From positions 664,501 to 728,500 of the forward strand of contig NZ_CP096563.1 in NCBI RefSeq assembly GCF_023221595.1: a stretch of DNA of 64,000 bases. Reading direction: 5' to 3'. This stretch comes from Rhodococcus qingshengii JCM 15477. Lineage in GTDB: Bacteria; Actinomycetota; Actinomycetes; Mycobacteriales; Mycobacteriaceae. Both the position numbers and the translations under genes were made by a program. Positions 32,794-41,884 of this stretch are shown here, piece by piece (the stretch's first letter is position 1; every line of letters begins with the position of its first letter). The notes under the pieces are model-generated. The model saw only the letters and a program-made list of their open reading frames with translations. It had not been told where the DNA came from and searched no databases.

Positions 32794-34788
32794 TCAGTCT
32801 TCGTTGTCGACTTGTTCTTCACGAGGGAGATCGGACGCCTTCGGGGCGGCGGGGACCCATTCACGGAGCGGTTGAACGACTTCGGAGTAGAAGATTTCGG
32901 CCGAACTGGTCACACTGTTGATGAAACTCGCAGCAGTACCCGAACGCTTGCTGCCGAGTGTGAAGGACTGTGTCAGTACGAATGAACTGAGTTGGCCGCC
33001 TTGACTGTCTGTCAACAGACGTGGCGTTGTGCGCGCGGATGCAACGGTCTCGCAAGTCGACGAGGCCGGGCCGGTGAACAACGCTTCGACCAACAATTCG
33101 GCAGGAGCATTCTTCAACTGACGCAAAACCCAGGTGACTCGTTTTCCCGAAGTGCCTTCGTCTGGTGCAGAAACCGTTGTACTGCAGCTCACTTTGTTGG
33201 TTCTCAAATCAGCAGTAACCCGTAGCTCTCCGGCTGCGTCGGGGATTCGGAGGGTGGCGCTGAAGGTGCCGTCGTTCGCCAATTCGTTGACCGTCAGCGC
33301 GGTACGCGCATCCGCATCGTTGACCACCCGACGGGGCAACACGTGTTTGACGACGACACCGAGATCTGCAGTGAACCGCAGCGCAAGGTTCCGCGCGAGC
33401 GCGATCCACGACTGAGCGACCGCCGCTGCCTTCGGATCTCCAGGACGTAGAGTTCCGGCGCTCACGGAATCGCGTATCGATACCCAGTGCCGACCCATGT
33501 CGACGAACTCCGCGGCCCCGGACTTGGGATGTTCGATGTACCGGAGAAATTCGCTGAGAATCCAACCTTGCAGCGGATTGTCGATTCCGCCGTGCGAGAG
33601 CACCATCCGAGCCTCGTGGATGACTTCTGCCCAAGAGAGATGCCGCAGCGCAACTTTGGTGAGCTTGCGCTTGTCCACCTCGACGGGTAATTCGCCGGCG
33701 CCGGCAGGCAAGTCGTTGGAGAGGCTGATCACGACGTCGTACTTGTTCTTCTTGGCGACGTCGAGATAGTTTTCGAGCTGCTCTCGGGTATGGGTGCCTG
33801 CTCCAGTCTTTGCCTCGAGCAAGCCGGTCCAGAGCCGGCTTCCGCGGGCGATGCGCCACACCGCATCCGGGATCACCCGAGATTCACCTTTGACGTAGGG
33901 AACTTCGACATAGCCCTCGAACGAGCCGGCCGGCGCGCCCACGCGGGACGAAACCGCCCGCGCAAACAATGGAACCGCTTGCATCGTGGAAACCAATGCC
34001 GACGTTGTGCGTCGTTCTTGTTCCTCACCGGTTCCGACGCCGATCACCGAGAAGAGTCGTGCAGGTTGCCAGGCCTCGGACTCTGCGTGCTTGAATTCGG
34101 GTAGTGGGGCTTTCTTGGGCACCGGCTTCGCTGTACGAACACCACGCTGTCGGACGGGCTTCGCGGGCGTTGAGGGCTCTGTGACTGACGGTTCCTGTTC
34201 CGATATCGGTTGGATTGCCTCGAGCTCAGGTGACCCAGGCTCCTCGACGGGGGCATCCTCACTCACGTCGACTCCGAAGTCTTCGGCGAGCCCGGCGAGG
34301 CCTGATGCCCAACCTTGGCCGATTGCGCGAAGTTTCCACTTCCCGCTACGTCGATAGACCTGGCCGAAGACGAATGCGGTTTCGGTGGACGCGTCGGCGG
34401 TGACGTATTCGGCGATAGGAGAGCCACCGGAATCAACCAGTTGGAGCGCAAGTTTGCCGAGGTCGCCGAAAGAGCCGGTGTCGACGCTGCCTATCAAAGC
34501 GATCGCGTCGACCTGATCGGGTACAGCAGCGAGGTGGACGAGGAGGCGCTCGTGCGGACCGGATTCGGCTTCGCGGCGGCCGAGATAGCGAACCGAGCCG
34601 TCAGCAGATTCCTGTTGGTTGTAGAAGACGAAGTCCGCGTCGGACCTGACTTTTCCGTCGGCACCCAGAAGCAATGCCGAGGCATCGACACCGAATTCCG
34701 TATTGTCCCAGGTGATCACGATGTCGATCTGATCGAGTTCGTCGGGGAGCTCGATGTTCTGGCCTTTGGACAGAAATTGGTCTTCCAC
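32794..34788 (-). CDS. TerD domain fused to a PD-(D/E)xK nuclease domain
   Basis: Protein of 664 residues from the GTG at 34788, chosen because GAGGGG lies 6 bases upstream and translation then starts like other TerD proteins (FLSKGQNIEL). Residues 1-175 are TerD: FGVDASALLLGADGKVRSDA and WKLRAIGQGWASGLAGLAED. A Pro/Glu then basic linker runs to about 235. Residues about 240-400 hold a nuclease-like core: VIPDAVW (Asp308), LLEAKTG (Glu325-x-Lys327) and REQLENYLD (Gln337-x-x-x-Tyr341), the PD-(D/E)xK plus QxxxY pattern of RecB/restriction-like enzymes. The C-terminal 250 residues are unassigned. It suggests metal-sensing linked to DNA or RNA cleavage. Confidence 0.8.
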   Translation of the reverse strand: MEDQFLSKGQNIELPDELDQIDIVITWDNTEFGVDASALLLGADGKVRSDADFVFYNQQESADGSVRYLGRREAESGPHERLLVHLAAVPDQVDAIALIGSVDTGSFGDLGKLALQLVDSGGSPIAEYVTADASTETAFVFGQVYRRSGKWKLRAIGQGWASGLAGLAEDFGVDVSEDAPVEEPGSPELEAIQPISEQEPSVTEPSTPAKPVRQRGVRTAKPVPKKAPLPEFKHAESEAWQPARLFSVIGVGTGEEQERRTTSALVSTMQAVPLFARAVSSRVGAPAGSFEGYVEVPYVKGESRVIPDAVWRIARGSRLWTGLLEAKTGAGTHTREQLENYLDVAKKNKYDVVISLSNDLPAGAGELPVEVDKRKLTKVALRHLSWAEVIHEARMVLSHGGIDNPLQGWILSEFLRYIEHPKSGAAEFVDMGRHWVSIRDSVSAGTLRPGDPKAAAVAQSWIALARNLALRFTADLGVVVKHVLPRRVVNDADARTALTVNELANDGTFSATLRIPDAAGELRVTADLRTNKVSCSTTVSAPDEGTSGKRVTWVLRQLKNAPAELLVEALFTGPASSTCETVASARTTPRLLTDSQGGQLSSFVLTQSFTLGSKRSGTAASFINSVTSSAEIFYSEVVQPLREWVPAAPKASDLPREEQVDNED

Positions 34789-34878
34789 GAATTTCCCCTC
34801 ATCGCTGTGCACAGTCGGATTTCGCATCTTGATTGTCCAGGGGCAGATCGAATTTTGTGTGGTTTCGAATCCGCAGGG

Positions 34879-34924
34879 CAATTGTTCAGCCGCAGGCTGA
34901 ATTTGGCGCGCGGCTGAACAATTG
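34879..34924. repeat. 13-bp inverted repeat upstream of the TerD-nuclease gene
   Basis: CAATTGTTCAGCC (34879-34891) is exactly complementary to 34912-34924, and the 12-base GGCGCGCGGCTG occurs twice (34904 and 34924). The structure lies about 90-135 bases before the TerD-nuclease start, in its promoter or 5' leader. An operator or RNA hairpin is possible. Confidence 0.6.
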
Positions 34925-34969
34925 GCGCGCGGCTGGGAATGCAGAGAGTTTCAATTCAGGCATAACAAA

Positions 34970-35005
34970 CAAAACGCCCGCAACCAATTGGTCGCGGGCG
35001 TTTCG
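34970..35005 (-). terminator. Intrinsic terminator of the terC gene
   Basis: On the minus strand AAACGCCCGC and GCGGGCGTTT flank a 12-base centre (GACCAATTGGTT, itself palindromic), followed by TTGTTTGTTATG. It is 11 bases after the terC stop, a typical factor-independent terminator. Confidence 0.85.
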
Positions 35006-35015
35006 AAAAAGAACG

Positions 35016-36140
35016 TCAGACAGTTGCCGGAGTGTTCTCGTCCAACTTCGGATCTTCGTTCGCGATTCGCTTGTTGCGAATGAGGCTGCTGATGAAAGCA
35101 GCGCCGATCAAGAAGACACCGACCAGGCCGGTGATGATCTCGTTGATGTGAACGCCGATGGACACCATCAAGATGACGGCCAGAGCGCCGATGGCCCAGT
35201 GCGCACCGTGCTCGAGGTAGACGTAATCGGAGAGCGTGCCCTTGCGGACCAGGAAGACCGTGATGGAACGGACGAACATCGCGCCGACGAAGCCGAGGCC
35301 GAGGGCGATGATGATCGGGTCTGCCGTGATGGCGAATGCGCCGATGACGCCGTCGAACGAGAAGGACGCGTCGAGGACCTCGAGGTAGAGGAACAGGAAG
35401 AAGCCGGCCTTACCGGTCGCCTTCGCGAGCTGCGTGGGGCCGCCGGACTTGGCGGTTTCTTCCTCTTCGCCTTCTTCCGGCAGATTGAACAGTTCACCCA
35501 AGCCGTTGACCGCGATGTAGGTGATCATGCCCAGAACGCCCGAGATCATGACGGTGGAGACCTTGTCGTCAGCGGCGAGGAACGAACCACTCAGTACCAG
35601 GACGATGCCGGCCACGACGACGGAGAGCTGATCGAGCTTGCCGATGCGAGCGAGGGGCTTCTCGAGCCAAGACAGCCAGGTGATCTCACGCTCTTCGAAG
35701 ATGAAACCGAGGAAGAGCATCAGCAGGAACATGCCACCGAAGGCAGCGATCTGCGGGTGAGCGTCCGTGAGGATGGTTTCGTAGCTCGGCTCGTTCGTGC
35801 CGGGGAAGTACGCTGCACCGTCCGGCGGCGGGTTGAGCGCGAGGTCGAGTGCAGCAACGGGTCCGAGACCGGATGCAGCCCAGACGATCACGAGTGGGAA
35901 CACCAGACGCATACCGAAGACGGCGATGATGACGCCGATGGTGAGGAAGATCTTCTGCCAGAATTCACTCATTCTTTGCAGAACAGTGGCGTTGATGACG
36001 GCGTTGTCGAAGGAAAGCGAGATTTCCAGAATCGACAGGATGATGACGAGGAACAGTGCCTCGGGTCCGCCGTAGATGAACGCAACGATCATCGCGAGGA
36101 TCGAAATTGCGATGGATAAACCGAATATTCGCAGTACCAC
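35016..36140 (-). CDS. terC: TerC-like integral membrane protein (DUF475)
   Basis: Protein of 374 residues with about nine membrane helices. LEISLSFDNAVINATVLQRM and the repeated EVLDASFSFDGVIGAFAITA are the paired acidic SFDNA/SFDG motifs of TerC proteins, which put conserved Asp and Glu residues inside the membrane, probably for metal ions. An acidic loop (PEEGEEEETA) lies near residue 220. TerC works with TerD-type proteins in tellurite and stress resistance and may load metals on exported proteins. GTG at 36140 is used. A TerD gene starts 713 bases upstream on the same strand. Confidence 0.92.
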   Translation of the reverse strand: MVLRIFGLSIAISILAMIVAFIYGGPEALFLVIILSILEISLSFDNAVINATVLQRMSEFWQKIFLTIGVIIAVFGMRLVFPLVIVWAASGLGPVAALDLALNPPPDGAAYFPGTNEPSYETILTDAHPQIAAFGGMFLLMLFLGFIFEEREITWLSWLEKPLARIGKLDQLSVVVAGIVLVLSGSFLAADDKVSTVMISGVLGMITYIAVNGLGELFNLPEEGEEEETAKSGGPTQLAKATGKAGFFLFLYLEVLDASFSFDGVIGAFAITADPIIIALGLGFVGAMFVRSITVFLVRKGTLSDYVYLEHGAHWAIGALAVILMVSIGVHINEIITGLVGVFLIGAAFISSLIRNKRIANEDPKLDENTPATV

Positions 36141-36216
36141 GGAGCGTGGCCCTTTCTAGTTGGTCAATGCAGAGTGGTTACTGCAAGCGGTCTCTCACCG
36201 CATCCGAACGTGAAAA

Positions 36217-36254
36217 CGGGGAGGGTTCCACAGACTACTGCGGAACCTTCCCCG
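36217..36254 (-). terminator. Hairpin after terD
   Basis: CGGGGAGGGTTCC (36217-36229) pairs with GGAACCTTCCCCG (36242-36254) with one G-T pair. It lies in the 137 bases between terD and terC, 23 bases after the terD stop, so it may separate or weaken transcription of terC. Confidence 0.7.
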
Positions 36255-36277
36255 AGTCAGCTCGTCGAGAGCGAAGA

Positions 36278-36853
36278 TCAGACGTTGACGCCGTAATCGC
36301 GCGCGATGCCCGCGAGGCCGGACGCGTAGCCCTGGCCGATTGCGCGGAACTTCCACTCTGCACCGTTGCGGTACAGCTCACCGAAGACCATGGCGGTCTC
36401 GGTGGAAGCGTCCTCGGAGAGGTCGTAACGAGCGAGCTCGTTGCCGTTCGACTTGTCGACGACGCGGATGTACGCGTTGCGGACCTGGCCGAAGGACTGC
36501 GAGCGAGCTTCTGCGTCGTAGATCGAGACGGGGAAGACAACGCTCTCGACCTCGGCGGGAACCGCTGCGAGGTTCACGTCGATCTGCTCGTCGTCGCCTT
36601 CGCCTTCGCCGTCCGTGTTGTCACCCTTGTGCTCGATCGAGCCGTCGGGCGAACGGAGGTTGTTGAAGAAGATGAAGTGCTGGTCGGAGAGGACCTTCTT
36701 GTTCGAGCCTGCGCCGATTGCGCTGGCGTCGAGGTCGAAAGCAGCTCCGGTGGTGGAACGCGCGTCCCAGCCCAGGCCGACGACCACTGCAGTCAGGTTC
36801 GGGGCCTCCTTCGTGAGAGAGACATTGCCGCCTTTGGTCAAGCTGACGCCCAT
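36278..36853 (-). CDS. terD: TerD tellurium/stress resistance protein
   Basis: Protein of 191 residues, the standard TerD length. [20 protein letters not shown] opens it, [11 protein letters not shown] and [19 protein letters not shown] carry the acidic calcium-binding sites, and [20 protein letters not shown] closes it. TerD proteins are cytoplasmic Ca2+-binding scaffolds needed for tellurite, phage and oxidative stress resistance. AAAGGACCCC precedes the ATG. It is divergent from the coiled-coil gene at 37013 and upstream of terC. Confidence 0.95.
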   Translation of the reverse strand: MGVSLTKGGNVSLTKEAPNLTAVVVGLGWDARSTTGAAFDLDASAIGAGSNKKVLSDQHFIFFNNLRSPDGSIEHKGDNTDGEGEGDDEQIDVNLAAVPAEVESVVFPVSIYDAEARSQSFGQVRNAYIRVVDKSNGNELARYDLSEDASTETAMVFGELYRNGAEWKFRAIGQGYASGLAGIARDYGVNV

Positions 36854-37000
36854 TCAGGGGTCCTTTCAAGAGGAGAGACAAGGCCCACTACGACGCGAAG
36901 TCGTCTTGGGAGTGTGTTTACCTCCACCACCCTAACCGCAGTTCCGGTGTGTTCGCCGTAACAGCAGAATTACGAACCGAGAAGCGAAGTGCTGGACCCG

Positions 37001-37012
37001 TAGGATTCAATC
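37001..37012 (+). promoter_or_regulatory. Possible -10 element for a leaderless Ter operon mRNA
   Basis: TAGGAT at 37001-37006 ends 6 bases before the GTG start at 37013, the spacing expected when transcription begins on the start codon. No Shine-Dalgarno sequence is present. A -35 element is not clear. Confidence 0.4.
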
Positions 37013-38242
37013 GTGGTGGGAAGATGGTCGGAGCGCTTCAATCGGGGGGCAAGAGTGGGGGAGTCGGTCAGTCGTGCGCGGGAGGCGCAGACGGCCATGG
37101 TTTCGGCGTTCCTCGACATGGACAAGCGGCAGACCATCGCGTCGGCAGCAGTCGACGCTTCCGCCGAGCTGTACCCCGAGCGAGGGCTGCGCGCTGCGTG
37201 GGAACCCGTTCGGGATCGGTGCTTCCAGGCTGCGTCGGACTACCTCGACACATCCGAGCGCTATGGCAACGATCAGGTACTTCACCAGAACCCGAACGGT
37301 GCTCGGGTGGCATTCGAAAAGTCGGTAGCCGAACTCGTCGAGGCGGCGAAGGGCGTCGACGCCTTCTACAACGGGCATCGTGCGCACCTCGAGCAGGCGA
37401 CGGTCACGATGTCCGCCATTCCCGTCCTCGGCCAGCAGGCCCGAACCCTGGCGAACGCCGTCCGGGAAAAACTGGCTGCCACCGATCAGCGCTATCGCGA
37501 GTACCCGTCGGTGGTGACGGCCTCCGAACACCTCGACGACGCGGTTGCAGCGCTCGACAATGCGCGCTCATCCGGTCGCGCCGACGCAGTCCGCACGCGG
37601 GCCGAGAGTGTCCGCGAAGCGGTATCGGCGCTCGAGGAAGCATTGGCAGAAGCCCCGTCGACCCAGCACCGTGCCGAGATGACGATTTCCTCGGTCTCGA
37701 CCAGGTTGTCGGCAGTGCGCACTCGAGTGGACCGCCTGGATCCGGCGTACTCCGCATTGCTGCGCGAGTTCAACGCCGCGAGTTCCGCTGACCTCGTCGA
37801 CAACAGCAGTCGCAGCCGAGCACATATCGATCAGGCCGACATCGATCTCAAGGAAGCGAAGCAGTCGTTGGCTGCGGGAAACCCCGAACATGCACTGGCT
37901 TTGATGGCCGAAGCCCGCGTGCACCTCGCCGACGCCGAAGCGTGTGCCGACGCCGTGACGGACCGTCTCGCTACTCTGCGTGCAGTTCGGGCAGATCCGA
38001 GCCAAAAGGAACGTGAGGTTCGTTTCCGGCTGAAAGACGCCCAGATGTTCGCTGTTAACCAAGGGTTGGTGGCGGAGTGGGGCTCTGTACTCGATGCTCA
38101 ACTAGCAAGGATCGAGCGAGCGAGTGCGTCACTGTCGGGAACTCATCCGGACTACTGGTCGTATGTATTACAGCTGGACTCGGTATCGACGTTCATCACC
38201 GAAGTTGTCGAGAAGATGCGGGCGCGAGCCGGCAAAAACTGA
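37013..38242 (+). CDS. Coiled-coil protein of the Ter operon
   Basis: Protein of 409 residues, nearly all alpha-helical and without membrane segments. Long heptad-like stretches rich in Ala, Glu, Arg and Leu include TASEHLDDAVAALDNARSSG, AVSALEEALAEA and IDLKEAKQSLAAGNPEHALA, so coiled coils are expected over most of residues 90-330. I recall similar unnamed helical proteins next to terD in actinobacteria. No enzymatic motif is present. It opens the rightward Ter operon and could be a scaffold or membrane-associated structural part. A second GTG is at 37016. Confidence 0.7.
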   Translation: MVGRWSERFNRGARVGESVSRAREAQTAMVSAFLDMDKRQTIASAAVDASAELYPERGLRAAWEPVRDRCFQAASDYLDTSERYGNDQVLHQNPNGARVAFEKSVAELVEAAKGVDAFYNGHRAHLEQATVTMSAIPVLGQQARTLANAVREKLAATDQRYREYPSVVTASEHLDDAVAALDNARSSGRADAVRTRAESVREAVSALEEALAEAPSTQHRAEMTISSVSTRLSAVRTRVDRLDPAYSALLREFNAASSADLVDNSSRSRAHIDQADIDLKEAKQSLAAGNPEHALALMAEARVHLADAEACADAVTDRLATLRAVRADPSQKEREVRFRLKDAQMFAVNQGLVAEWGSVLDAQLARIERASASLSGTHPDYWSYVLQLDSVSTFITEVVEKMRARAGKN

Positions 38243-38334
38243 ATGGTCGGGCCGATCGGGGGATCGGAGTTGCCCGACGCGTTGTCACAGGGGGTCGTTT
38301 CATGGACTTGATTGCGGTTACAGAGAGAAGAGAA

Positions 38335-39492
38335 ATGCAGCACTTTCAACATCTCGAGGATGACGTGCGGGAGCAACTGTTCCTGCATGCGCCTCGATCG
38401 TTCGCGGATTCCGACGAGAGGGATCTGCTCGCGATTGCTCTGGGTGCAACTCTCTACGTTCCTGCCACCCGGGCCGGGTTGGCCGACATCGTGTCCAAGC
38501 GTGCGTCCGAGGGCGTCAGTTCGATGGTGCTCGATCTCGAGGATGCCGTCGCCGATCACGAGGTCGAATCGGCGCGAGCGAACGCGGTCGAAGCTCTCGA
38601 CAAGATCGCGTCCACCGACGCCGTCGGCATGCTGCTGTTCGTGCGGGTTCGTGAAGTCGCGGACATCCACAAGGTCGTCGCGTCGTTGACCGAGGGGCGC
38701 GCCGCGCTCACCGGGTTCGTCATCCCCAAGTTCGGCAGCGAGTCCGGCCCCGTGTTTCTCGACGCCGTCGCGGACGCATCCGAGTTGCTGGGCAAGCATC
38801 TCTACGCGATGCCGGTACTCGAATCACCCGCGCTTGTGCACCGCGATACTCGCGATCTCGAATTGCGCACCATCAGTGGGATTCTCGCGCAACACCGCGA
38901 TCGAATCCTTGCCGTCCGCATCGGCGCCACCGACATGTGCAGCACCTTCGGCATCCGTCGTGACCGCGATCTGACCATCTACGACGTGCGCGTGGTGGTC
39001 GACGTCATCGCCGACATCGTCAACTATCTCGGGCGCGCGGACGGTTCGGGTTTTGTCATCACCGGGCCCGTGTGGGAGTACTTCGCCGATCACGAACGCA
39101 TGTTCCGGCCGATGCTGCGCGCCACCCCGTTCGAGGAACACGACGCCGTCCGGTTCCGTCAGCATCTCGTCAGCCGCGACCTCGACGGTCTGCTCCGTGA
39201 GATCGCGCTGGACCGAGCCAACGGAATCCAGGGCAAGACGGTCATCCACCCGTCGCACGTCGCAGCGGTCAATGCATTGTCCGCCGTCACGCACGAGGAA
39301 TATCACGATGCCCTCGACATTCTCGGTGCCGACGCCGGGGGAGTTCAGGCGTCCGGCTACCGGAACAAGATGAACGAGATGAAGCCGCACCGCAATTGGG
39401 CCCATCAGACTGCGCTCCGAGCTCACGTGTTCGGTGTGACCAACAAGGGAATCACGTTCGTCGAGTTGCTGACGGCGTTGGTCGATCGATGA
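38335..39492 (+). CDS. HpcH/HpaI aldolase/citrate lyase-like enzyme of the Ter operon
   Basis: Protein of 385 residues. A TIM-barrel of the CitE type is indicated by LYVPATRAGLADIVSKRASE, the metal and substrate segment SSMVLDLEDAVADHEVESAR (DLEDAV with EDAV acidic ligands), and LAVRIGATDMCSTFG. The segment QGKTVIHPSHVAAVNALSAV is typical of CitE and malyl-CoA lyase. It would split or form a C-C bond on a small acid. I prefer the ATG at 38335 (MQHFQHL), as in relatives I recall, over 38302. Its stop overlaps the next start (ATGA), joining it to the PRTase gene. Confidence 0.85.
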   Translation: MQHFQHLEDDVREQLFLHAPRSFADSDERDLLAIALGATLYVPATRAGLADIVSKRASEGVSSMVLDLEDAVADHEVESARANAVEALDKIASTDAVGMLLFVRVREVADIHKVVASLTEGRAALTGFVIPKFGSESGPVFLDAVADASELLGKHLYAMPVLESPALVHRDTRDLELRTISGILAQHRDRILAVRIGATDMCSTFGIRRDRDLTIYDVRVVVDVIADIVNYLGRADGSGFVITGPVWEYFADHERMFRPMLRATPFEEHDAVRFRQHLVSRDLDGLLREIALDRANGIQGKTVIHPSHVAAVNALSAVTHEEYHDALDILGADAGGVQASGYRNKMNEMKPHRNWAHQTALRAHVFGVTNKGITFVELLTALVDR

Positions 39493-40778
39493 CAGAGGTT
39501 GTCCAGTCCCGGGACGTTCCCTGGGCTACAGCAGAATTCGGCTTGGACCTCGTTCACGGTGATTCGTCACTCGGGCATTCGGTGCCCGATCTGGTGATCC
39601 CGGGACTTCGGCGGAATCCGCGTCGCGCTCACCTGCTGGTGTCCACTGTGCTGGGAAAGCACGTGCCCACCGAGCCGTCCGTGGTCATCGGTGCTGCCGA
39701 CGACCTCGGCGATCTGGTGCGGACAACCCTCGGTGAGGGTGTCGACGTCGTCGTGCTCGGGTTTGCCGAAACCGCAACAGGTTTGGGTCATTGCGTTGCG
39801 GCCCGTCTGCGCGCTCACTGCTACCTGCACTCGACTCGTCGCGACGTACCAGGTGCTACGACGCTCGCCGGGTTCGAGGAGGGGCACTCGCACGCCACGA
39901 GCCATCTGATGCAGCCGACGTCCGCCGAACTGTTCGAGAACGACCTGCCTCTGGTCCTCGTCGACGACGAGATCTCCACCGGCGCCACCGCGATCGATGC
40001 CATCCGGGCGCTGCACGGGCAATGCCCGCGAAGCCGCTACGTCGTGGCCTCGCTGGTGGACATGAGAACCGAGGAACACCGAGTCGCCGGCGAAGCCGCG
40101 GCGGCAGAGTTGAATGTACGAATCGACTACGTCTCTCTCGCTTCGGGTTCGACGGTCCTGCCCGACGGCCTGACCGAGCGCGTCACGGCGCTGGATGCTC
40201 CGGATCTGAATCCGATCGGTGACCGCCGCGGCACGCTGTCTCAGATGGATCTGCCGTGGCCGGCACATGTCCCCGACGGTGGCAGGCACGGCTTTCTCGA
40301 CGGCGACACCGCGGCATTCGAGTCAGCCGTCGAGGCAGCGGTGTCCATTCTCAAATCGTCGATCGACGCGTCGCGTGCTGTGATCGTGATCGGTCACGAG
40401 GAGTTGATGTACCTGCCACTGCGCATCGCTGCAGGCTTGGAAAGCTCTGGGCGAGCGGTTCGGTACCAGACCACAACTCGCTCACCCGCGTACGTCGTCG
40501 ACGTGCCGGGATACCCGCTGCGTCGCGGGTTCACCTTTCCGGCACCCGAACTGGGTGAGAACGACCCTCGATACGTCTACAACGCGCAGTGGCCTGATGC
40601 GGCGGTCGACGCCCTTGCGTTGCTGGTCATCGACGAGCCCGCCGACACCGATCGGTTGACGGCGATGGACGGAGTGGTCGAGGTGTTGCGGAACTCCGGC
40701 ACCGACGTCCTGGTCGCCACCGTTCGCGGGGCCGATCCGTCGGCGCTGCGAGATTCCAGAGCAGGGAGCTCGTCATGA
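39489..40778 (+). CDS. Phosphoribosyltransferase with TRSP domain
   Basis: Protein of 429 residues. The N-terminal 250 residues are a phosphoribosyltransferase: the PRPP-binding loop is LVLVDDEISTGATAIDAIRA (residues about 156-170), after VVVLGFAETATGLGHCVAAR. The rest fits the TRSP domain found C-terminal to this PRTase group. PRTases build nucleoside-type compounds from a base or ring and PRPP. Comparative work on Ter systems proposed that this enzyme, the citrate lyase-like protein, StiP and HAD protein make a nucleoside-like metabolite. Start and stop both overlap neighbouring genes by four bases. Confidence 0.85.
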   Translation: MTEVVQSRDVPWATAEFGLDLVHGDSSLGHSVPDLVIPGLRRNPRRAHLLVSTVLGKHVPTEPSVVIGAADDLGDLVRTTLGEGVDVVVLGFAETATGLGHCVAARLRAHCYLHSTRRDVPGATTLAGFEEGHSHATSHLMQPTSAELFENDLPLVLVDDEISTGATAIDAIRALHGQCPRSRYVVASLVDMRTEEHRVAGEAAAAELNVRIDYVSLASGSTVLPDGLTERVTALDAPDLNPIGDRRGTLSQMDLPWPAHVPDGGRHGFLDGDTAAFESAVEAAVSILKSSIDASRAVIVIGHEELMYLPLRIAAGLESSGRAVRYQTTTRSPAYVVDVPGYPLRRGFTFPAPELGENDPRYVYNAQWPDAAVDALALLVIDEPADTDRLTAMDGVVEVLRNSGTDVLVATVRGADPSALRDSRAGSSS

Positions 40779-41884
40779 ACGAACCATTGGTCGGGCCCGA
40801 ATTCGGTTCGTACGCGCCGGGCGAAGTGAAGTGGCTGCTCAAGGATCTCTCGCACGTGGATCTCGAAGCGGATGTATCCGTGCGCGAGAAGCGTATTCAG
40901 TCGGGTGAGGCTCACTATGCCGAATCTCTTCCCATCGAGTACCAACCCGATCAGGCATACCGGGATCTTTTCGAGACGGTGCTCGCCGAGAGCGCTCCAC
41001 GGTTGGCGCGCGCTGTCGGGACCGTGATGGACCTGGTCTTGGCCGAGCGGGGGAGTGACATCACGCTGGTCTCACTCGCCCGGGCCGGAACACCGATCGG
41101 GATTCTGATGCGGCGCTGGGCCCAGCAGACCCGCGGGTTGACGTTGCCGCACTACGCGGTGTCCATCGTGCGTGGCAAAGGTATCGATTCCGTCGCACTC
41201 GATTATCTTGCGCACCATCACGACTCGGAGAACGTCGTCTTCGTCGACGGCTGGACGGGCAAGGGCGCAATCGCCCGCGAACTCGACGCAGCGTTGACGG
41301 AGTACCACGAGGCAGGCGGAGCGAAGTTCGACTCCGATCTGGCTGTTCTCGCCGACCCCGGACACTGCGTGCGAACGTACGGGACCCGTGACGACTTCCT
41401 GATCGCGTCGGCGTGCCTCAATTCGACGGTGTCCGGCTTGGTCTCACGAACTGTCCTCAACGACACCCTCATCGGGCCCGGCGATTTCCACGGCGCCAAG
41501 TTCTACGCCGACCTCGCCGACGTCGACGTTTCCAACAGGTTGCTCGACGTGGTCTCGGCCGAGTTCGATTCGGTTCGCGGCGACGCAGCGGATTCTCTTG
41601 CTGCAGTGCTCGATTCCGATCGGACGCCGACCTGGGCCGGTTGGGAGTCGGTGGAGAAGGTGCAGGCCGAGTACGGGATCTCGACGGTCAACTTCGTCAA
41701 ACCCGGTGTCGGAGAAACAACCAGGGTGCTGCTGCGCCGGCTTCCCTGGAAGGTTCTGGTGCGCGAACTCGAAGCCCCGGAGCACGCACACATCCGGTTG
41801 TTGGCACAGGCCCGTGGGGTCCCGGTCGAGGTCGTCCCGGATCTCGCCTACTCGTGTGTCGGCCTGATCAAGGACATCACGTGA
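40775..41884 (+). CDS. StiP-like PRTase-fold protein with C-terminal PELOTA RNA-binding domain
   Basis: Protein of 369 residues. The N-terminal 250 residues match the StiP (cysteine protease StiP/PRTase-like) family: SYAPGEVKWLLKDLS at the start, LVSLARAGTPIGILMRRWAQ in the middle and VVFVDGWTGKGAIARELDAA, which resembles a PRPP loop with DGWTGKG. The C-terminal 70 residues (RVLLRRLPWKVLVRELEAPE, then VPDLAYSCVGLIKDI) look like a PELOTA domain, which binds RNA. It may transfer a ribosyl product to RNA or a related acceptor. Its start overlaps the PRTase stop and its stop overlaps the HAD start by four bases each. Confidence 0.82.
   Translation: MNEPLVGPEFGSYAPGEVKWLLKDLSHVDLEADVSVREKRIQSGEAHYAESLPIEYQPDQAYRDLFETVLAESAPRLARAVGTVMDLVLAERGSDITLVSLARAGTPIGILMRRWAQQTRGLTLPHYAVSIVRGKGIDSVALDYLAHHHDSENVVFVDGWTGKGAIARELDAALTEYHEAGGAKFDSDLAVLADPGHCVRTYGTRDDFLIASACLNSTVSGLVSRTVLNDTLIGPGDFHGAKFYADLADVDVSNRLLDVVSAEFDSVRGDAADSLAAVLDSDRTPTWAGWESVEKVQAEYGISTVNFVKPGVGETTRVLLRRLPWKVLVRELEAPEHAHIRLLAQARGVPVEVVPDLAYSCVGLIKDIT

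Noticed and set aside
34860..34880. GGTTTCGAATCC, resembling a tRNA T-loop
   Set aside because: No acceptor stem, anticodon arm or 3' CCA context can be folded around it.
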